From assembly GCA_027946555.1 (NCBI GenBank), contig JAPEVC010000003.1, forward strand, positions 186,001 through 250,000: DNA of 64,000 nt, in the 5' to 3' direction. This document shows positions 21,469 to 33,575 of this stretch, one piece after another. The notes under the pieces are model-generated. The model saw nothing but the letters and a program-made list of their open reading frames with translations. It did not search any database and had not been told where the DNA came from. The DNA is from Gnomoniopsis sp. IMI 355080. Its lineage: Eukaryota; Ascomycota; Sordariomycetes; Diaporthales; Gnomoniaceae. The number at the start of each line of letters is the position of its first letter. The first letter of the stretch is position 1. Position numbers and translations under genes: made by a program.

Positions 21469-24141
21469 AATTACGTAGAAGGAGAAAGGTCAGTACTCAA
21501 GAACTTTGCGGGAAGTCGTGGTGATTCGGACGCTCTGCTGTGACCACTTTGACGTACCAACTTGGAGCTGATGGCAAATCTACTGAACGACAGGGATCCG
21601 ACCCCCGCCTTCCAGGGCCCACTGGAGCCAAGAATTACTGAAAATTACTTCTTCTCAGCATGTGATGACGTGGGGTCATCACTCAATGTTGCATTTATAC
21701 TGTACAGTGTATAGTGTGCTATACTGGAGCAGGACATGAACAGACATTATGATGATTGCCACATCTGTCCGAGACATAATCTGCAGTCCACACTGCAGCT
21801 GTTTTGTGAATCACTGATGTGGGTAAACCTCCCGTTCAATACGAAATAAAGCGAAGAGAGCAGCTGCAGAGTAGACCCTGTAAGGTCCGGATGCTGCGAC
21901 CAGGCAAGTATGGGAAGTCCAAAATCAGGAATCCTAAGACGGAAGTAGAAGAATACAGCCATAGCCATTACTCCGAGCACCAGCTTCTTCACTGTTCAGA
22001 GCGATTCCAGGGTCTCAGGCAGACCTGCCAACTGCCATATAGACTTCCGCATCACGGGTTGTGACAGTTCCGATGACAATGAGATGGTGGCAACAATGAA
22101 GCAAGTTCCATTCGAATTTCTTATCAGAACTCCTTTCCTATGGGGATAAATGCCATGATCAGATGAAGCAACGCGCGGGACCACCCGGACGACGCGAGTG
22201 AGACCACAGTGTAAGAATAGCATCGCAGTCGGTGTGGAGTGGCGGAGATAATTGATGCGAGCCGATTGGTTCAGTTCAAAATAGGCGCAGATTTTAAGGT
22301 TAAATGGTATCGTAGATCTCATGTAGGCCATCCACATATAGAAGCTTCCAACAGCTCTACGGAATGTTCCATGTTAAAATGACGCGAAACAGCAACCAAT
22401 CACGCCCCAAGATTCATATCCGGCTCCCTGGGAAGATGGTGCAGTACAGAGGGGATTATGGCAAATCGTCCCATCACATACCGAGGTCCTGGTCAGCTTT
22501 CGTCGGGCACACTGATGATGGCCACAAGATGTCTCCATGATGTCATTCCTTTCCAGCAGCCGAAAACTACGAGCATGGACCCAAGCAGAATACGTGTCCG
22601 TGGCTTGGAATACCTATGCTGGACGAAGAGATGCCGTCAACCGTGGTTCAACGGCAGAGTACCTGGTCCCACGTATCGCGGATGGTCGGTGGGCGCCTGA
22701 TCTTCACGCATGCAGACGTCCAGATGAGACGACATCGTCAATTTGATACTTCCTACTTACGCTGGTGCCAGGTGTCATCTCATGCAAATGGCATATTGGC
22801 TCTCCCGAGAACAGCTGTTGAGACATCATCTCATCTAGAAGTTCGGCGGGGCTTGAAGCCGGTACTATCCGAAAGACAACCTGACGTTGACCTGGTCTCA
22901 GCCTGCCTTTGTATGAGATGAGACGATAGGTTGATGAGATGGCGTCTGAAAAACAAACCAGCTGAAAAACTAACTGACTTTTTACGTGGCCCCAGGCCAC
23001 TAGTTTGTACTACTTGTGCAACTATCTTCACTCTGACGATAGTGCGAACACACGATGTGGAGTAGTAGTGGATCGGCGTCTAAATGAATTATGCAAAACT
23101 CTTATTGAAAAGCAGAACTACCGTGCTATAATGATATGCTATATTCCACCTGGCCCAGAAAGGGATGAGACGTGCATTGAAACGCGGGCTTAGTGAGCTC
23201 TACTAACATTTTTTTTTTTAGAACGCGGCGATCATCGCGGTCCATCTCTGTCCTGTCTAGGGAAATATGCGCGCAAATCTCCGAATCACAAAAGTGAATA
23301 CATTTATTGCGTGCGTGTGTTTGACAGCTGTCGACACAATTATCTTATCACATATCAGATGAAGAAGTGGGTTACAGAATCGTGGGGGCCTAGACAGATA
23401 GGCTTTCGAATCAGGAAAGGGAAGGTATTCTCCACCGATAGATGAATGTCCACCGACAAGCACCCTCATCACATCGCGGAATGTAACCCCTGACGCTAAT
23501 GAAAGATCTAGCCAAGAAGCGCCAAAAAACCAAACCAGACGTAGAAGTGGGTTGGTCTCGATGGTACCCTTGCCCTCCAAGCTACCGGGCCTTTAATCTA
23601 GACGGTGTTGAGGGGCAACAAGGTCATGGGAGCATACACGTACCTACGAATAATAAGTTACAGGCCAGCCACAAGAGCCATATCGACGGTCGCCAGACCT
23701 GCTGCTCACGACACCAACTCTGGGTCCCAAACTTCTGGATCTTTCAATGCCAGGCTCGCTGCTTCGGTCGACGAAACGTGGCAGAGTGTAATCCCGAAGA
23801 CCTAATTATAATTCTCCAAAGAGCCGCGCAAAGCTGCCGCAGACGCGTTTATTAAGCGAATCCCATTCTCCTCTCCGCTCCGCCATCACAATTCAAATAG
23901 CGTTGCACTCCCTCTGTTACGAAACCTCGTGCGCTCCCCGGTTGCCAGGAGGCCACAACGACATTCCTTGATCGAGACGACTGTGCGGCAAAGAAAGCGC
24001 ATCCTTCTTGGTTTCTCTCCTCCCAGGTGCCCACGTCACGTCTCGGCAAGAGTCGTGCGTAACAGCAACTACCGCAAGGCATCCCTTCTTCAGAATTAGT
24101 CCGTCATTTCCCCTGTCGCCCCTCGCAGACTGGTCAGCATC
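21469..24141. other. 2.7-kb gene-poor spacer
   Basis: I find no gene here on either strand. The open frames are short and unrelated to families I know, and there are no transposon termini, tRNA or rRNA. The spacer contains a perfect inverted repeat at 21662-21682 and repeats of GATGAGACGA near 22724 and 22919. The right end (23860-24141) is probably the promoter and leader of the Zn2Cys6 gene. Confidence 0.55.
21662..21682. promoter_or_regulatory. Perfect inverted repeat GTGATGAC-N5-GTCATCAC upstream of KTI12
   Basis: Eight-base arms are separated by five bases, about 195 bases before the KTI12 start. The left half contains TGACGTGG, which resembles a bZIP/CRE-type site. A dimeric regulator site is possible; function is inferred only. 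Confidence 0.35.
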
Positions 24142-26384
24142 ATGGTCTACTGCGGCAAACCTTCCAAAGGATGCTCTAATTGTCGCGAGCGTAAGATCCG
24201 AGTAAGCCGATGCGCCCTTCTACCATTTGCTTCCTCTTCCACCGCAGAGGATGACTGATTGGACTACAGTGCGACCAACGCGAGCCTGGTTGCGGGCAGT
24301 GTGATAAACGACAGCAACAATGTCCAGGGTATCGCAATCTTGTGGACCTCATGTTCAGAGACGAGAGCTCGCATGTTATAAAAAAGGCCAACGCCAAGGC
24401 GAGGAGTCGCAACAGCGTCCAGTCTCTAGACGGTTCGGCATCTTCGCCGAGCAAGTCGGCTCGTCAACCGACGACGCTGACATGGTCAGCTTCCGAGACG
24501 ACCCCAACGCCCACTCAAAGGAGGAGACAAAGGGGAGACTCATCTTCCACCTCCTCAACGTCGCCTACGACGGACTCGCCGTCGGACAGTCCACCAAGTG
24601 AATTCATATCAACCTTCCAATTGTCCCCGGCACCAAAGGCTGAGCATGACATCACCAAGTACATCAAACAGGAGCCACGGACGCCATCAATATTATCAGC
24701 TCCGGCTTCACTTCCGCCACCTATTCCATGTAGCTACTCCCCAAGCTTTGAGGATCGGGGCTTGAATCTCTTCATCACTCGCTACATTACAGTGGTACGT
24801 GCTAAAAGTCCTCAAAGAACAGGCTAGTTTGAATTCTGATCTGGTACTAACGTTGTATGGTTACAGCCCCCAAAGTCCTGCCAGAACAAATTTGACTTGT
24901 GAGTAGCATCATCACCTACAAACCCAAACAGATTTCGCATACAAACAAGGCATGGGCTGATTATCTCCAACAGCGTCTTCGACTTTTGGAACCCAGCCAC
25001 ATCCGCCGCCGACCGCGCCAATGACCCCGTGCTTGCCAGTCTCGCGGCCGTTGGGCTCCTTGGCATCGCCCAGATGACTTCGGGCCAGACACCACTCGAC
25101 GCAGCGCGCAAGAGCTATGGGCAAGCCCTCCGACTTACCAATGCCGCCCTGCGAAATCCAACCGAGGCAGTGAAGGACACGACGATGCTGTCGGTGCTGG
25201 TGCTCAGCATTTTCGAGACCATGTCAGGCCACTCTGGCCGCCGATCATTGGCAGCCTGGCAACAGCACATCCACGGCGCTGCCGCACTGGCGAGGGCGCG
25301 GGGCGTGGCGCAGTTCCGCAGCGCTGCGGGCGTTAGGATGTTCATGATGCAATGCTCCAATACGATGATCAGCTGTATTCAAAACGAGCTGCCGATGCCA
25401 CAAGATCTAATCGACCTCCGCGGTCAGCTCGTAGACATGCTCGGTGGACCTAGCGCGGTGCCGGGATACGAGATAACTGCCCCGATCTACAAGATCATGC
25501 AGCTCAAGCACGACATTAAACAGGGCATCGTTACGGACATGGACGAGATGCTGAATACCTTTAACGACGCTGAGGATCATTTTGATACGGCCACCTCGAA
25601 CTTCCCAGAGGACTGGCAATACAGGACGGTCCGCCTAACAGGGAGACTCCGACCCGGTTTCTTCAACCACACGTGTCATATCTACCCCAACATCCATGTG
25701 GCGGATATCTGGAACGGTCTGCGAACTTGCCGCATGTTACTGCTCGAGACACTATGCGAGGAGTTGAACAAGCGGTTTTCGCGAGTGCCTGTTCCACTGG
25801 TACCTGCGCGATACCAACTGGAATACCAGAAAGCCAGATACAAATTGGAAAAGATTGCACTCGCCATCCTGGCCAGCGCACCTCATCACTTTGACATCAT
25901 TAGTCCTTCGGATACACTAGTACCCATACCGAATACTGAGGAGGCTTGCCAACAAATACCCGACAGCGGGTGGGACGTTTTCCTCGGTGTTAGCGGAAGC
26001 CCCGAATCTGCAAATTTTAATGACGAGGAGTATGATCGACATCCCTCGCTGTCGAATCCAATGCAAGCGTCGACCTCCGAGGCACAGGCCGAGCGGTATA
26101 TGCTACTCACTTCCGTGACGAATGGGCTTGTATGGCCTCTCTATCTTGTTGGCGTCTCGTCTGCCTCTTCTACACAGATGAAAGTTTTTGTGGTGGAAAG
26201 GCTATATGCTGTGTATGCAGAAAGCGGTCTGCCTCAAGCCAAGAAGCTCGCCGATGCTGTAGCAAACCACAGCCAGGCTTATAACAATGCGACAAAGTGT
26301 CCTAAGCCGTTGAAGTTGGCTAAAGGTGGCTGCAACAACCATCACGCAAAGCAGCGTCAGAGCCAACGACCGCTGGTCTTTTGA
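24142..26384 (+). CDS. Zn(II)2Cys6 transcription factor with fungal-specific domain
   Basis: Exons 24142-24201, 24270-24794, 24867-24898 and 24974-26384 encode 675 residues. The binuclear zinc cluster has cysteines at residues 11, 14, 21, 28, 31 and 38 (CX2CX6CX6CX2CX6C) and is assembled across the first intron. A Ser/Thr-rich linker follows, then a long helical region resembling the fungal-specific transcription factor domain 2 class (FVFDFWNPATSA, LGIAQMTSGQTPLDAARKSY, LSIFETMSGHSG, AAWQQHIHGAAAL). The 32-base third exon is a microexon needed to hold phase. Regulators of this class are often metabolic or developmental; no target cluster lies nearby, so the role is unknown. The end (a Lys/His/Gln-rich tail) is less certain. 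Confidence 0.88.
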
Positions 26385-26695
26385 GCGCATTTAGGACATT
26401 CCAGATATGAAGGACCCTAGAGGTGTAAACCTGTCAGCCGTCAGTCGGACTTATATGAGAATTCCGTGAATCTGATTTGAACAATCTCACTTTCGCCCTG
26501 GGCGAAACTCGACTAGGGTTGCAGGATTGGTTGGGGTATTCTTCCGCAACAGGCCCGTGCCATAGCATCAACCTCCAAACAGGGAGGGCAGCTCGAGGAT
26601 GGCCAATAGCAAATATATAGGAACTCAAGAGAAGGCCTGGTTTGAATTAACAAATACCCCGAAGAAGTATGGATCTTATTGCGCATATACCTCAA
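26385..26695. other. Convergent spacer
   Basis: About 310 bases lie between converging stop codons. I see nothing beyond likely 3' untranslated sequence. Confidence 0.6.
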
Positions 26696-28517
26696 TCACC
26701 AGTTGTCGAAGTTTCCAAAACCTCCCGTCTTGACCTTCTTCCTTGAACGCCCGAATTCCTCAGCGGCGAGGTCCTCGTCAGTGGCTGAAGCAATGCCGTC
26801 GTTGGCAAGAGCGCTTTTCAAATACTTGCCGACTCCGCTACCAGCTTGTTCAACCGAGCCGTCTCCTCTGATTCGCTTGCCTGTCCATGTAGTTTTGTCA
26901 TCTTCTGTGCCACCCTGGCGCTGTATCTCAGCCTTCTCAGCCTCAGCCTTCTCAAGTTGGGCTTTCTCCTTGAGAAATTCCTCGAAAGGGTCTAGGAAAA
27001 CCACAACATCCTTAATGACGATATCTCTCAACGGGCGACTGCCCTCATCGACTGGAACTGCCTCCATCTTGTCCAGTGTATCGAGGCCATCAACCACCTT
27101 GCCGAAAATTGTGTGCTTCCGATCCAAATGCTTTGCTGGCTTATATGTGATGAAGAATTGAGAAGAATTGGTGTTCTTGCCCTTGTTAGCCATGGAGACC
27201 ACTCCACGTTCGCTGTGGGTCAGAGGGCCGTCGAATTCGTCCTGGAAGTTCTTGCTCCAGATACTTTGTCCACCCTTGCCCGTCCCCGTTGGGTCTCCGC
27301 CCTGAATCATGAAATTTTTGATGTTTCTGTGGAAAGAAACATTACGGTAATAACCCTTCTGACTTAGCTTCACGAAGTTCCACACCGCTTTTGGGGCGGT
27401 CTCGGTCTGTAATTCAAACGTTATGTCGCCCAAATTTGTCTCGAGTCTCGCGTAGCCCTTGATCTTTACCCGCTTCGGTTTGAGCATCCACTCGTCCTGG
27501 GTCAAGACAGCTCTCTCGCCGCTGGTTTCGGGTGTCAAACCCGTACTGGTAAAACTTGCGGCTGCCCTGCCTGTGGTGTAGGTTGCAGCGTTGTGCGCCA
27601 ACTTTTTCTCCTGAATGGCCGGTTTTCTGAAGCTGTTGGCAGCTGATGCCTTTGATAGAGCCTTCGATGATCGATTGACGTCTCCGGTGGCCTCCCTCTC
27701 CCGCCTGGCCTTCTCCACTGCCTCCTTGGCACGAAGTACCTTGTCCCCTATGTGTCCTAGAGCGTCGACGTTGACGTTCCCACTTTTCCTTTCCTCCACC
27801 TGTTCTGGTGTGAGTATGGCATCTCCGCCGTCTTTGAGGTATTGAAATTCGCTCAAGTTCCTGGACTCGGCGTTCTGAGGGTCTTGCAGCGTGATGATGT
27901 CTTTGCGCCCAAATTCTTTATCGTCAACCAAGTCATGCCAGTTCTTCTGCTTGATGTTCATCTGCTCGATGGTCTCCCAGGCAAAGACATTTGCGTAGGT
28001 TCCATGGCGGATTGCGACAATGTGGGTATTATCGGTGAGGACCTTGTAGGTGACAGGGTCAACTGTGAAAGCTTTGAGTTAGCGGGGAATTCGTCTGACC
28101 TGTCGTGCCCAAAAGCTTCCTGTGAGACGACGTCGTCAGAATTCAGGACGTACTTATGTCTCCCTTGCCATCTGTTGGACCTGCGTTGATGTTGATTTCG
28201 GCATCGGCGTTGCGCGCAAAGTTCAGTTTGATCAAGTCCTTGGCATCGAGCGGTTCGCCGTTGACTGGATTGGTTTTATTCTTCTCGAGCCATGCGCCGA
28301 TGACCTCAACATCGAATATGGTACCCTCGGGAGTGCAAACGGGGTTCTTGAAAGGCTGCAGGCTGGCGGCGCAGAAGTTGAAGGGAAGTCGTTTGAAGTT
28401 CGCGCCAGTTGGACGTTGGGCTCGTGACCCGGCTCCGGCTCCGTGGCTAGCTGAGAAGGCGTCTGCTGAAGACCACTCACTGTGTGTGATATAGAGTTTG
28501 TCTGTGTTCTTCCCCAT
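26696..28517 (-). CDS. CYP8: U-box cyclophilin (PPIL2/CYP8 type E3 ligase)
   Basis: Exons 28517-28154 and 28062-26696 encode 576 residues. The N-terminus begins MGKNTDKLYITHSEW, typical of the family. A U-box at about 45-105 (LPFNFCAASLQPFKNPVC, then KTNPVNGEPL) should recruit a ubiquitin-conjugating enzyme. The cyclophilin domain at about 327-485 has the expected FHRNIKNFMIQGGDPTGTG and SSQFFITYKPAKHLDRKHTIFG segments. In the middle of the domain the FMIQGGDP core is intact, so isomerase activity is possible, although this subfamily is often weak. Homologues are nuclear and spliceosome-associated. The 91-base intron has a GCTAAC branch. The gene is divergent from PTM1 and convergent with the zinc-cluster gene. 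Confidence 0.94.
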
Positions 28518-28995
28518 TTTGTGGCGAGCGTAGTTTAGGAGCTGGAGAGGAGTGTTGAGAGAAATGGGCGCAATATAATAGCACAGCACCTGAAAGTCTT
28601 CTAGGTGACGAAATCGCAAGCTAGCGCGGGAGCGCAGGAATGCATGCGCAGGGCCCCCTTGCAGCACCTCCACAAATAGAAATGCGGCCCAGCTGCGATC
28701 CATGAGCTGGGCGAGGCTGGGCAACTTACGCAACGTGCACTCCACTGGCCTGCAAGTTGTCCAGTGTACAGCCAAGGGACGCCGTCACGCTTACTGAACT
28801 TCCACTCCACCACATTCCTCAGCATGTCGAAGTGGCATCTAGCCGACAACTAATTTCCAGATCTATTCGACTGTCTTCCTCAATTGCTGCTCCAAGCCGG
28901 CTATCCGAAACGACACCCACCAGTCCTGGGCAGAGGCCGACAGCTACTTTTCTTTTCGCCTCTCGAGCACACGACAGCATACACAGACATAGGAG
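28518..28995. promoter_or_regulatory. Divergent promoter of the U-box cyclophilin and PTM1 genes
   Basis: This 478-base spacer separates two divergent start codons. I see no TATA box I would defend and no exon. Confidence 0.5.
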
Positions 28996-30902
28996 ATGAG
29001 GAGTTGGTCATCACTGCTAGCATTGCTAGCCGTGTCAATATGGACTGTCCATGGCTTGGAGCTGAAGATGGTGAGTTACCATCCAGAACCTGCGATTGCT
29101 GGCTGTCCTCCCCTATTGCTAAGCTGACATGTGCTCCTACACTACAGGACCAGACCGACGAGAATCGCCAGCGATGCCAGGGCATGTACTCACAACAAGC
29201 CTGGGGAGGAGCTGTTGATCCCTTCATCCTGCTCAAGTTCATTCCCTATGTGGGTGACGAGGATCCCGTTGTCAGCCTGGTCATTTTCGAGTGGAAGGAT
29301 GAAGACTTGATCGGCGTCTACCCGAGCGCAGACGCAACCCAGGTACGGAACATCCGGAAATACAAGAGGAGATGAGATGTTGACTCTGTGGACAGAAAGC
29401 GGGCATCTGCGAGGAGCAGTATATCGAGGCAGGATTCTGCGAAGCCAACGACATCGGAGAGTTCATCCTGTCTCCCAACGCCACGGAGAAGTCCAGGAAC
29501 TTGATTTCAACCCAAGCCATCCATCTTAAAGACGCAAGCCCCATCAAATACGACATCAAGAACACCGGTTACTATTGTGTTCTTACGGACAAGTACACCG
29601 CAGGCACATACGAAGCTGTAGTCGAGTTCAGGAATGCCTACGGCGAGCTCCCAGCTACACAGATTCCTAAGCTGCCTTTCTATGGAGGAATCACGCTCCT
29701 CTATTTTTTCGTGGCTGTCTATTGGGGCTTCCTCTATTACCAGCACCACTCCGACATCCGTAAGTCCTCCCTTGCTTTATAAGGCATGACAAATATCTGA
29801 CAGGACTTTCAGTGGCGGTCCAGAACTACATAACAGCAATTCTGATCTTCCTCGTTGTCGAAATGCTGATGACGTGGGGATTTTATGGTATGTACTTGTC
29901 AAAGTACTCGTTAACTCAGCTACTGACATGCGTCTCAGATTACCTGAACAGGAACGGCTCAAATGTCGGATCCAAGGTACTCCTTGTCATTGTGGGCGTA
30001 TTGAATGCAGCCAGGAACTCATTTTCGTTCTTTCTTCTGCTCATAGTGTGCATGGGATATGGAGTTGTTAAGCCCACCCTCGGCCGCACCATGGTCTATG
30101 TTCGATGGTTGGCAATAGCACATTTCATATTTGGCTTGGTGTATGCCATTACCAGTCTGGTCATCAACCCGGAAACCGCAGGTGAGACTTAACCCTTTCA
30201 GTTATGGATAGTGCGAACGTGTGACTGATTTCTGCAGGGCCCTTTGTTCTTCTCATCGTGTTGCCGCTGGCCGCTACCTTGACGGGTTTCTACGTGTGGA
30301 CTCTGAACTCGCTCAATTTCACGCTCAAGGACCTGCGGGAGCGCAAGCAGCACACCAAAGAGGGCATGTACAAGAAGTTGTGGTGGTGCATTCTCCTCAG
30401 CATTATGGTTATTTTCGCCTTTTTCTTCTTCAACAGCTTCTCGTTCGCCTCGGCTAGTGACCCCGACTACGTGCCCTTCCACTGGAAATCTCGGTGGTTC
30501 ATTCTTGACGGCTGGTTGAACTTGGTCTATTTCGCCGATGTAGCATGGATCGCCTACGTTTGGCGCCCTACTCCTAACAACAAACGATTCGCCATGTCTG
30601 ATGAACTTGCTCAGGACGACGACGGAGTTATCGAGTTCAACAACATGGATATTGGCGCACCGGACGATTCAGATGACGAGGAAGCGAATGTGGGCACAAA
30701 ACAGTCGAACAACACAACTCGTGGTGGCCAGACCTCTGGTGTTGAGGGCTACCATCAGCCAGGTGCCAACGGAAGCAGCCAGCGGCCGAGAGCGTCGTTG
30801 GACGGTGAGACGATTTTCGCCATTGGCGATGACGACAAGCTGTCTGACGATGAAGAGGGGTCCGATGAAGACGGTGGCCTAGTGAAGGACCACGGGAAGT
30901 GA
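28996..30902 (+). CDS. PTM1: PTM1-like seven-transmembrane Golgi protein (GOST family)
   Basis: Six exons: 28996-29070, 29148-29342, 29396-29759, 29813-29887, 29939-30181 and 30238-30902, giving 538 residues. Residues 1-20 are a signal peptide (MRSWSSLLALLAVSIWTVHG). A luminal domain follows with paired cysteines (RQRCQGMY, GICEEQYIEAGFCEAND). Seven membrane segments run from GGITLLYFFVAVYWGFLYY to FFFFNSFSFASASD and the final YFADVAWIAYVW. The cytosolic tail is acidic and Ser/Gly-rich. The domain class is Lung_7-TM_R; relatives lie in the Golgi or endosomes and are thought to act in trafficking. All five introns are 51-77 bases and preserve frame across the membrane segments, which supports the model. 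Confidence 0.93.
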
Positions 30903-31289
30903 GGTAGGTGGGCTTCTTGAGACCTTGGGTCATCGAAGGCACCAGGGTGTCTGTGGGCAAGATTTTACCGCATTGGTCTATTTGAATTCAATAGAAGCGG
31001 CGTTGGAGGCTCTTCGATTGACATAGGGGGAACATGGGTGGCTGGAGTTCAGGTCTTCTACGTATATTATCATTTACTCAACCACCGGTTTCTTTTCCTC
31101 TCGACGCCGGCGCTTTTCTCTTCGTCACTTGCTTCCCCTCGGCCACTTATGTTTTCAAACGATGCGCCAGCAATACAGTCGCTGACGAACGCGTTCAGCT
31201 TTCACTATCCCTCGGTCAAAAGAAGGGTGCTAGCAAGTGCACAGATCAGAGCGGTGTCCCCTTCACTATAATACAACTTTGCCCTACGC
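30903..31289. other. Convergent spacer
   Basis: About 390 bases lie between converging genes. I see nothing except probable 3' untranslated sequence. Confidence 0.55.
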
Positions 31290-33003
31290 TCATACACCAA
31301 CATCACCTCCAAATCCAACCGGCCTCCTCCTCCCATCGTTCTCTGGGAGAATTGCCAACGCCTTGTATGTCTTCCCCATACCATCCGGACCACGACTCAC
31401 CAGCCTCTTCCATGCCTTCTCGACATCCTTCGCCTTGTCATCTCCGGCTTCCCTCTCTCGCAGACCCTTCACCAAAACCTCTGCCCGTTCTCGAATACCC
31501 ATGGCCTCCAAGAATGCCCCTTGCTCCACTGGTCCATGGATCTCCACGCCCTCGCTCGCAGTCAGTGCCGCCTCGGCAATCGCAGCGAAGTCCACGTCGG
31601 CACTTAGATCCGTCATGCCCGGTTCCGCAAAGGGACTCACCCGGCGGTGTCGACTGATTCCACGCAACGAGTTCACGGGCACGGTACCGTCACCAGGGCC
31701 ATAGTCAAGGATCAGCGCTGCACCCGATGGATTTGGCTTGGGATGCTGCTGCGAACCGCCGATGCGCGTGGCGAAGTCGTTTGCGTAGAGCGCAGCGTCA
31801 GGGCAGACTTCGATGAGGGCGCCGGGGAGGGACTTGAGGGCGCGGTAACGAGGGGAAGACTCTGGGACGTAGAGGGAGTGACGCGTCGGGGAAGACGAGA
31901 GGGTGAGCTGGAAGTCGGGTACCGGAGTGTCGTGAGACTGGGATTTGGGGGTTTTGAGAGTGGCATGAGTTGAGTTGGGTGGAGTAGGGGAGACAACCAT
32001 CTCGCGCCATTGCAGGGTCGGCTTATCGGTGTCTTTTGTGCGTGATGAGGAGGATGACGATGTGTTATTTGGAGTCTGGGAAGGAGGCACGTTGACGACT
32101 TGGAAAGCGTGAATGGGGAGTGCGTCGAAGAACTCGTGCGCCACTATGAAGGGCATCTTTTCTTGGCCTGCTGCGGGTCAATATGAGATCGCTTAGTACG
32201 GTAATATCAAGGGGCTGGCTGTACCATGAGGGATTGATTTTGTAGTTTGTGTCCACACAACTGGACGCCCTCCATATTTGGAATAACTGTGCCATCCAGC
32301 CTTGGTCTCGTTCATTTGCGCATCTTCGCCACACAGGAGGTTCTTCTGCGCAACCCTGAGCTCAGAGCTGGCCTCAACCATATAGATGGCGTCGATGGCA
32401 TTTGCCATGTCCTTGAAATTTGATATTGTCTTTAATGCCATCAGTGAGGACCCTTCAGAATAAGATGCGATACATTCTCATACCCGGAGCATATCGTCCA
32501 TGAGAGTTCCTCTTCCAGGGCCAACCTCAATGAGCTCGACTCCAGAACTCGGCCGGCCCTGACTGATCCATTCTGCCACGAACCAGATACCGATGAGCTC
32601 TCCGAATACTTGAGAGATCTCGGGCGAAGTGACAAAGTCACCCTTGAGTCCAAATTGGTCTCTGCCTTGTGCAATGGCTCCGGTATAGTAGCCACCGAGG
32701 TCACCGGTGAGACACATGCGCATATAACTTGCCAAAGGCACAGGCCCGGTCATCTAGCTGAAACTTAGCATCTTGATTTGGTCCAATTTTTTTGTAATGG
32801 AGCGCCCGACTTACCTCGATAGCTTGCGCAAGCTGTTTCGCAAGAGGTGTTGACCACTGCCTCTCATCTTCACTACACCTCCGAAGCGTGATTGAGAAAC
32901 TTCTACCGTGTGCCTGTGAGGCTATGCCCCAGCTCGGCCGATGTACACATCTTGGAGACGTACTGAGCCCACGCAGGGCTGATCTAGCTGCAAATGACCT
33001 CAT
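31290..33003 (-). CDS. NDUFAF7: NDUFAF7/MidA-type mitochondrial arginine methyltransferase
   Basis: Exons 33003-32815, 32753-32484, 32429-32225 and 32167-31290 encode 513 residues. Family members symmetrically dimethylate an arginine of a complex I subunit early in assembly. The N-terminus (MRSFAARSALRGLSTSPRC) is a plausible mitochondrial presequence. Conserved parts are PVPLASYMRMCLTGDLGGYYTG, the FVTSPEISQVFGELIG segment, the SAM-binding GVELIEVGPGRGTLMDDMLR and VAHEFFDALPIHAFQ. The C-terminus MGKTYKALAILPE...RRRPVGFGG is typical. A Ser/Thr/Pro-rich insertion after AFQVV is longer than in animal proteins. Introns are 54-61 bases; the first acceptor is TAG directly before an ATG codon. It shares a divergent promoter with the CDK11-like gene. 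Confidence 0.93.
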
Positions 33004-33571
33004 AACGATAGTCGTACCGTAAAGAATCCGAAGCCTTCAAGATGTCTTCATCGTGACAATGACATATCCTCCTATAGAGACGAGAAAGGACTGGGCTGAA
33101 AAGCGACTGCAGCCACGCCTAGTATGCTGGTAGACTTTCGAGTCTGGGCCGAATCTGGACGGGAGACCGTCCCCAAAGTTGCACTGCAAAGATCCCTGCG
33201 GCAGGTCTTCAGGCCGGCAGGCATCCCCACACTGTCGTTGTACCCGGCCTGCAGCGACATCATCGTCCACACGATTTCCCTCGTATGCAGGCCTTCACAT
33301 CATCTCTGCGCGGCAGACCACCCGACCAGCAACGTTCACGTGGCTTCGCGACGCTGTGTCGCAGTCGCCAGATACTACAAGGCAACAGCCGACGCAGCGG
33401 CCAAATCTGCCACGGTCAATTGGGATCACTCGACTACAACAGAAGGCCACACTCGCACGACCTACATTAGAGAAAACCCCGGTGTGGGCTTCATTGCTCG
33501 ACACATGCCCAACACATGACGTGCTCACCATCCACCACATCGCCCTTCCTCATCAACCCCTATTTCCCACT
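33004..33571. promoter_or_regulatory. Divergent promoter of NDUFAF7 and the CDK11-like gene, with uORFs
   Basis: This 568-base spacer carries three possible upstream ORFs on the plus strand before the kinase start: one of 61 codons at 33285-33470, and two short ones at 33505-33519 and 33516-33575 that are linked to each other and to the kinase by ATGA overlaps. Whether they are transcribed depends on the unknown start site. Confidence 0.5.
33505..33519 (+). CDS. uORF1 of the CDK11-like gene (four codons)
   Basis: It reads ATG CCC AAC ACA TGA. Its stop overlaps the start of the next upstream ORF in an ATGA tetranucleotide at 33516-33519. Translation is inferred, not shown. Confidence 0.4.
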   Translation: MPNT

Positions 33572-33575
33572 ATGA
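33516..33575 (+). CDS. uORF2 of the CDK11-like gene (19 codons)
   Basis: It starts at the ATGA of uORF1 and its TGA stop (33573-33575) overlaps the kinase start codon (33572-33574) in a second ATGA. Such overlaps are the classical arrangement for termination-reinitiation. Function is inferred. Confidence 0.4.
   Translation: MTCSPSTTSPFLINPYFPL

Noticed and set aside
22700..22950. Repeated GATGAGACGA words as a possible transposon end
   Set aside because: The repeats are short and irregular, with no terminal inverted repeat or coding remnant.
20399..28517. Secondary-metabolite cluster around the Zn2Cys6 regulator
   Set aside because: Its neighbours are housekeeping genes (KTI12, U-box cyclophilin) and no biosynthetic enzyme is present.
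33179..33571. N-terminal extension of the CDK11-like kinase
   Set aside because: The frame is open upstream but has no ATG; the region is better explained as leader with uORFs.
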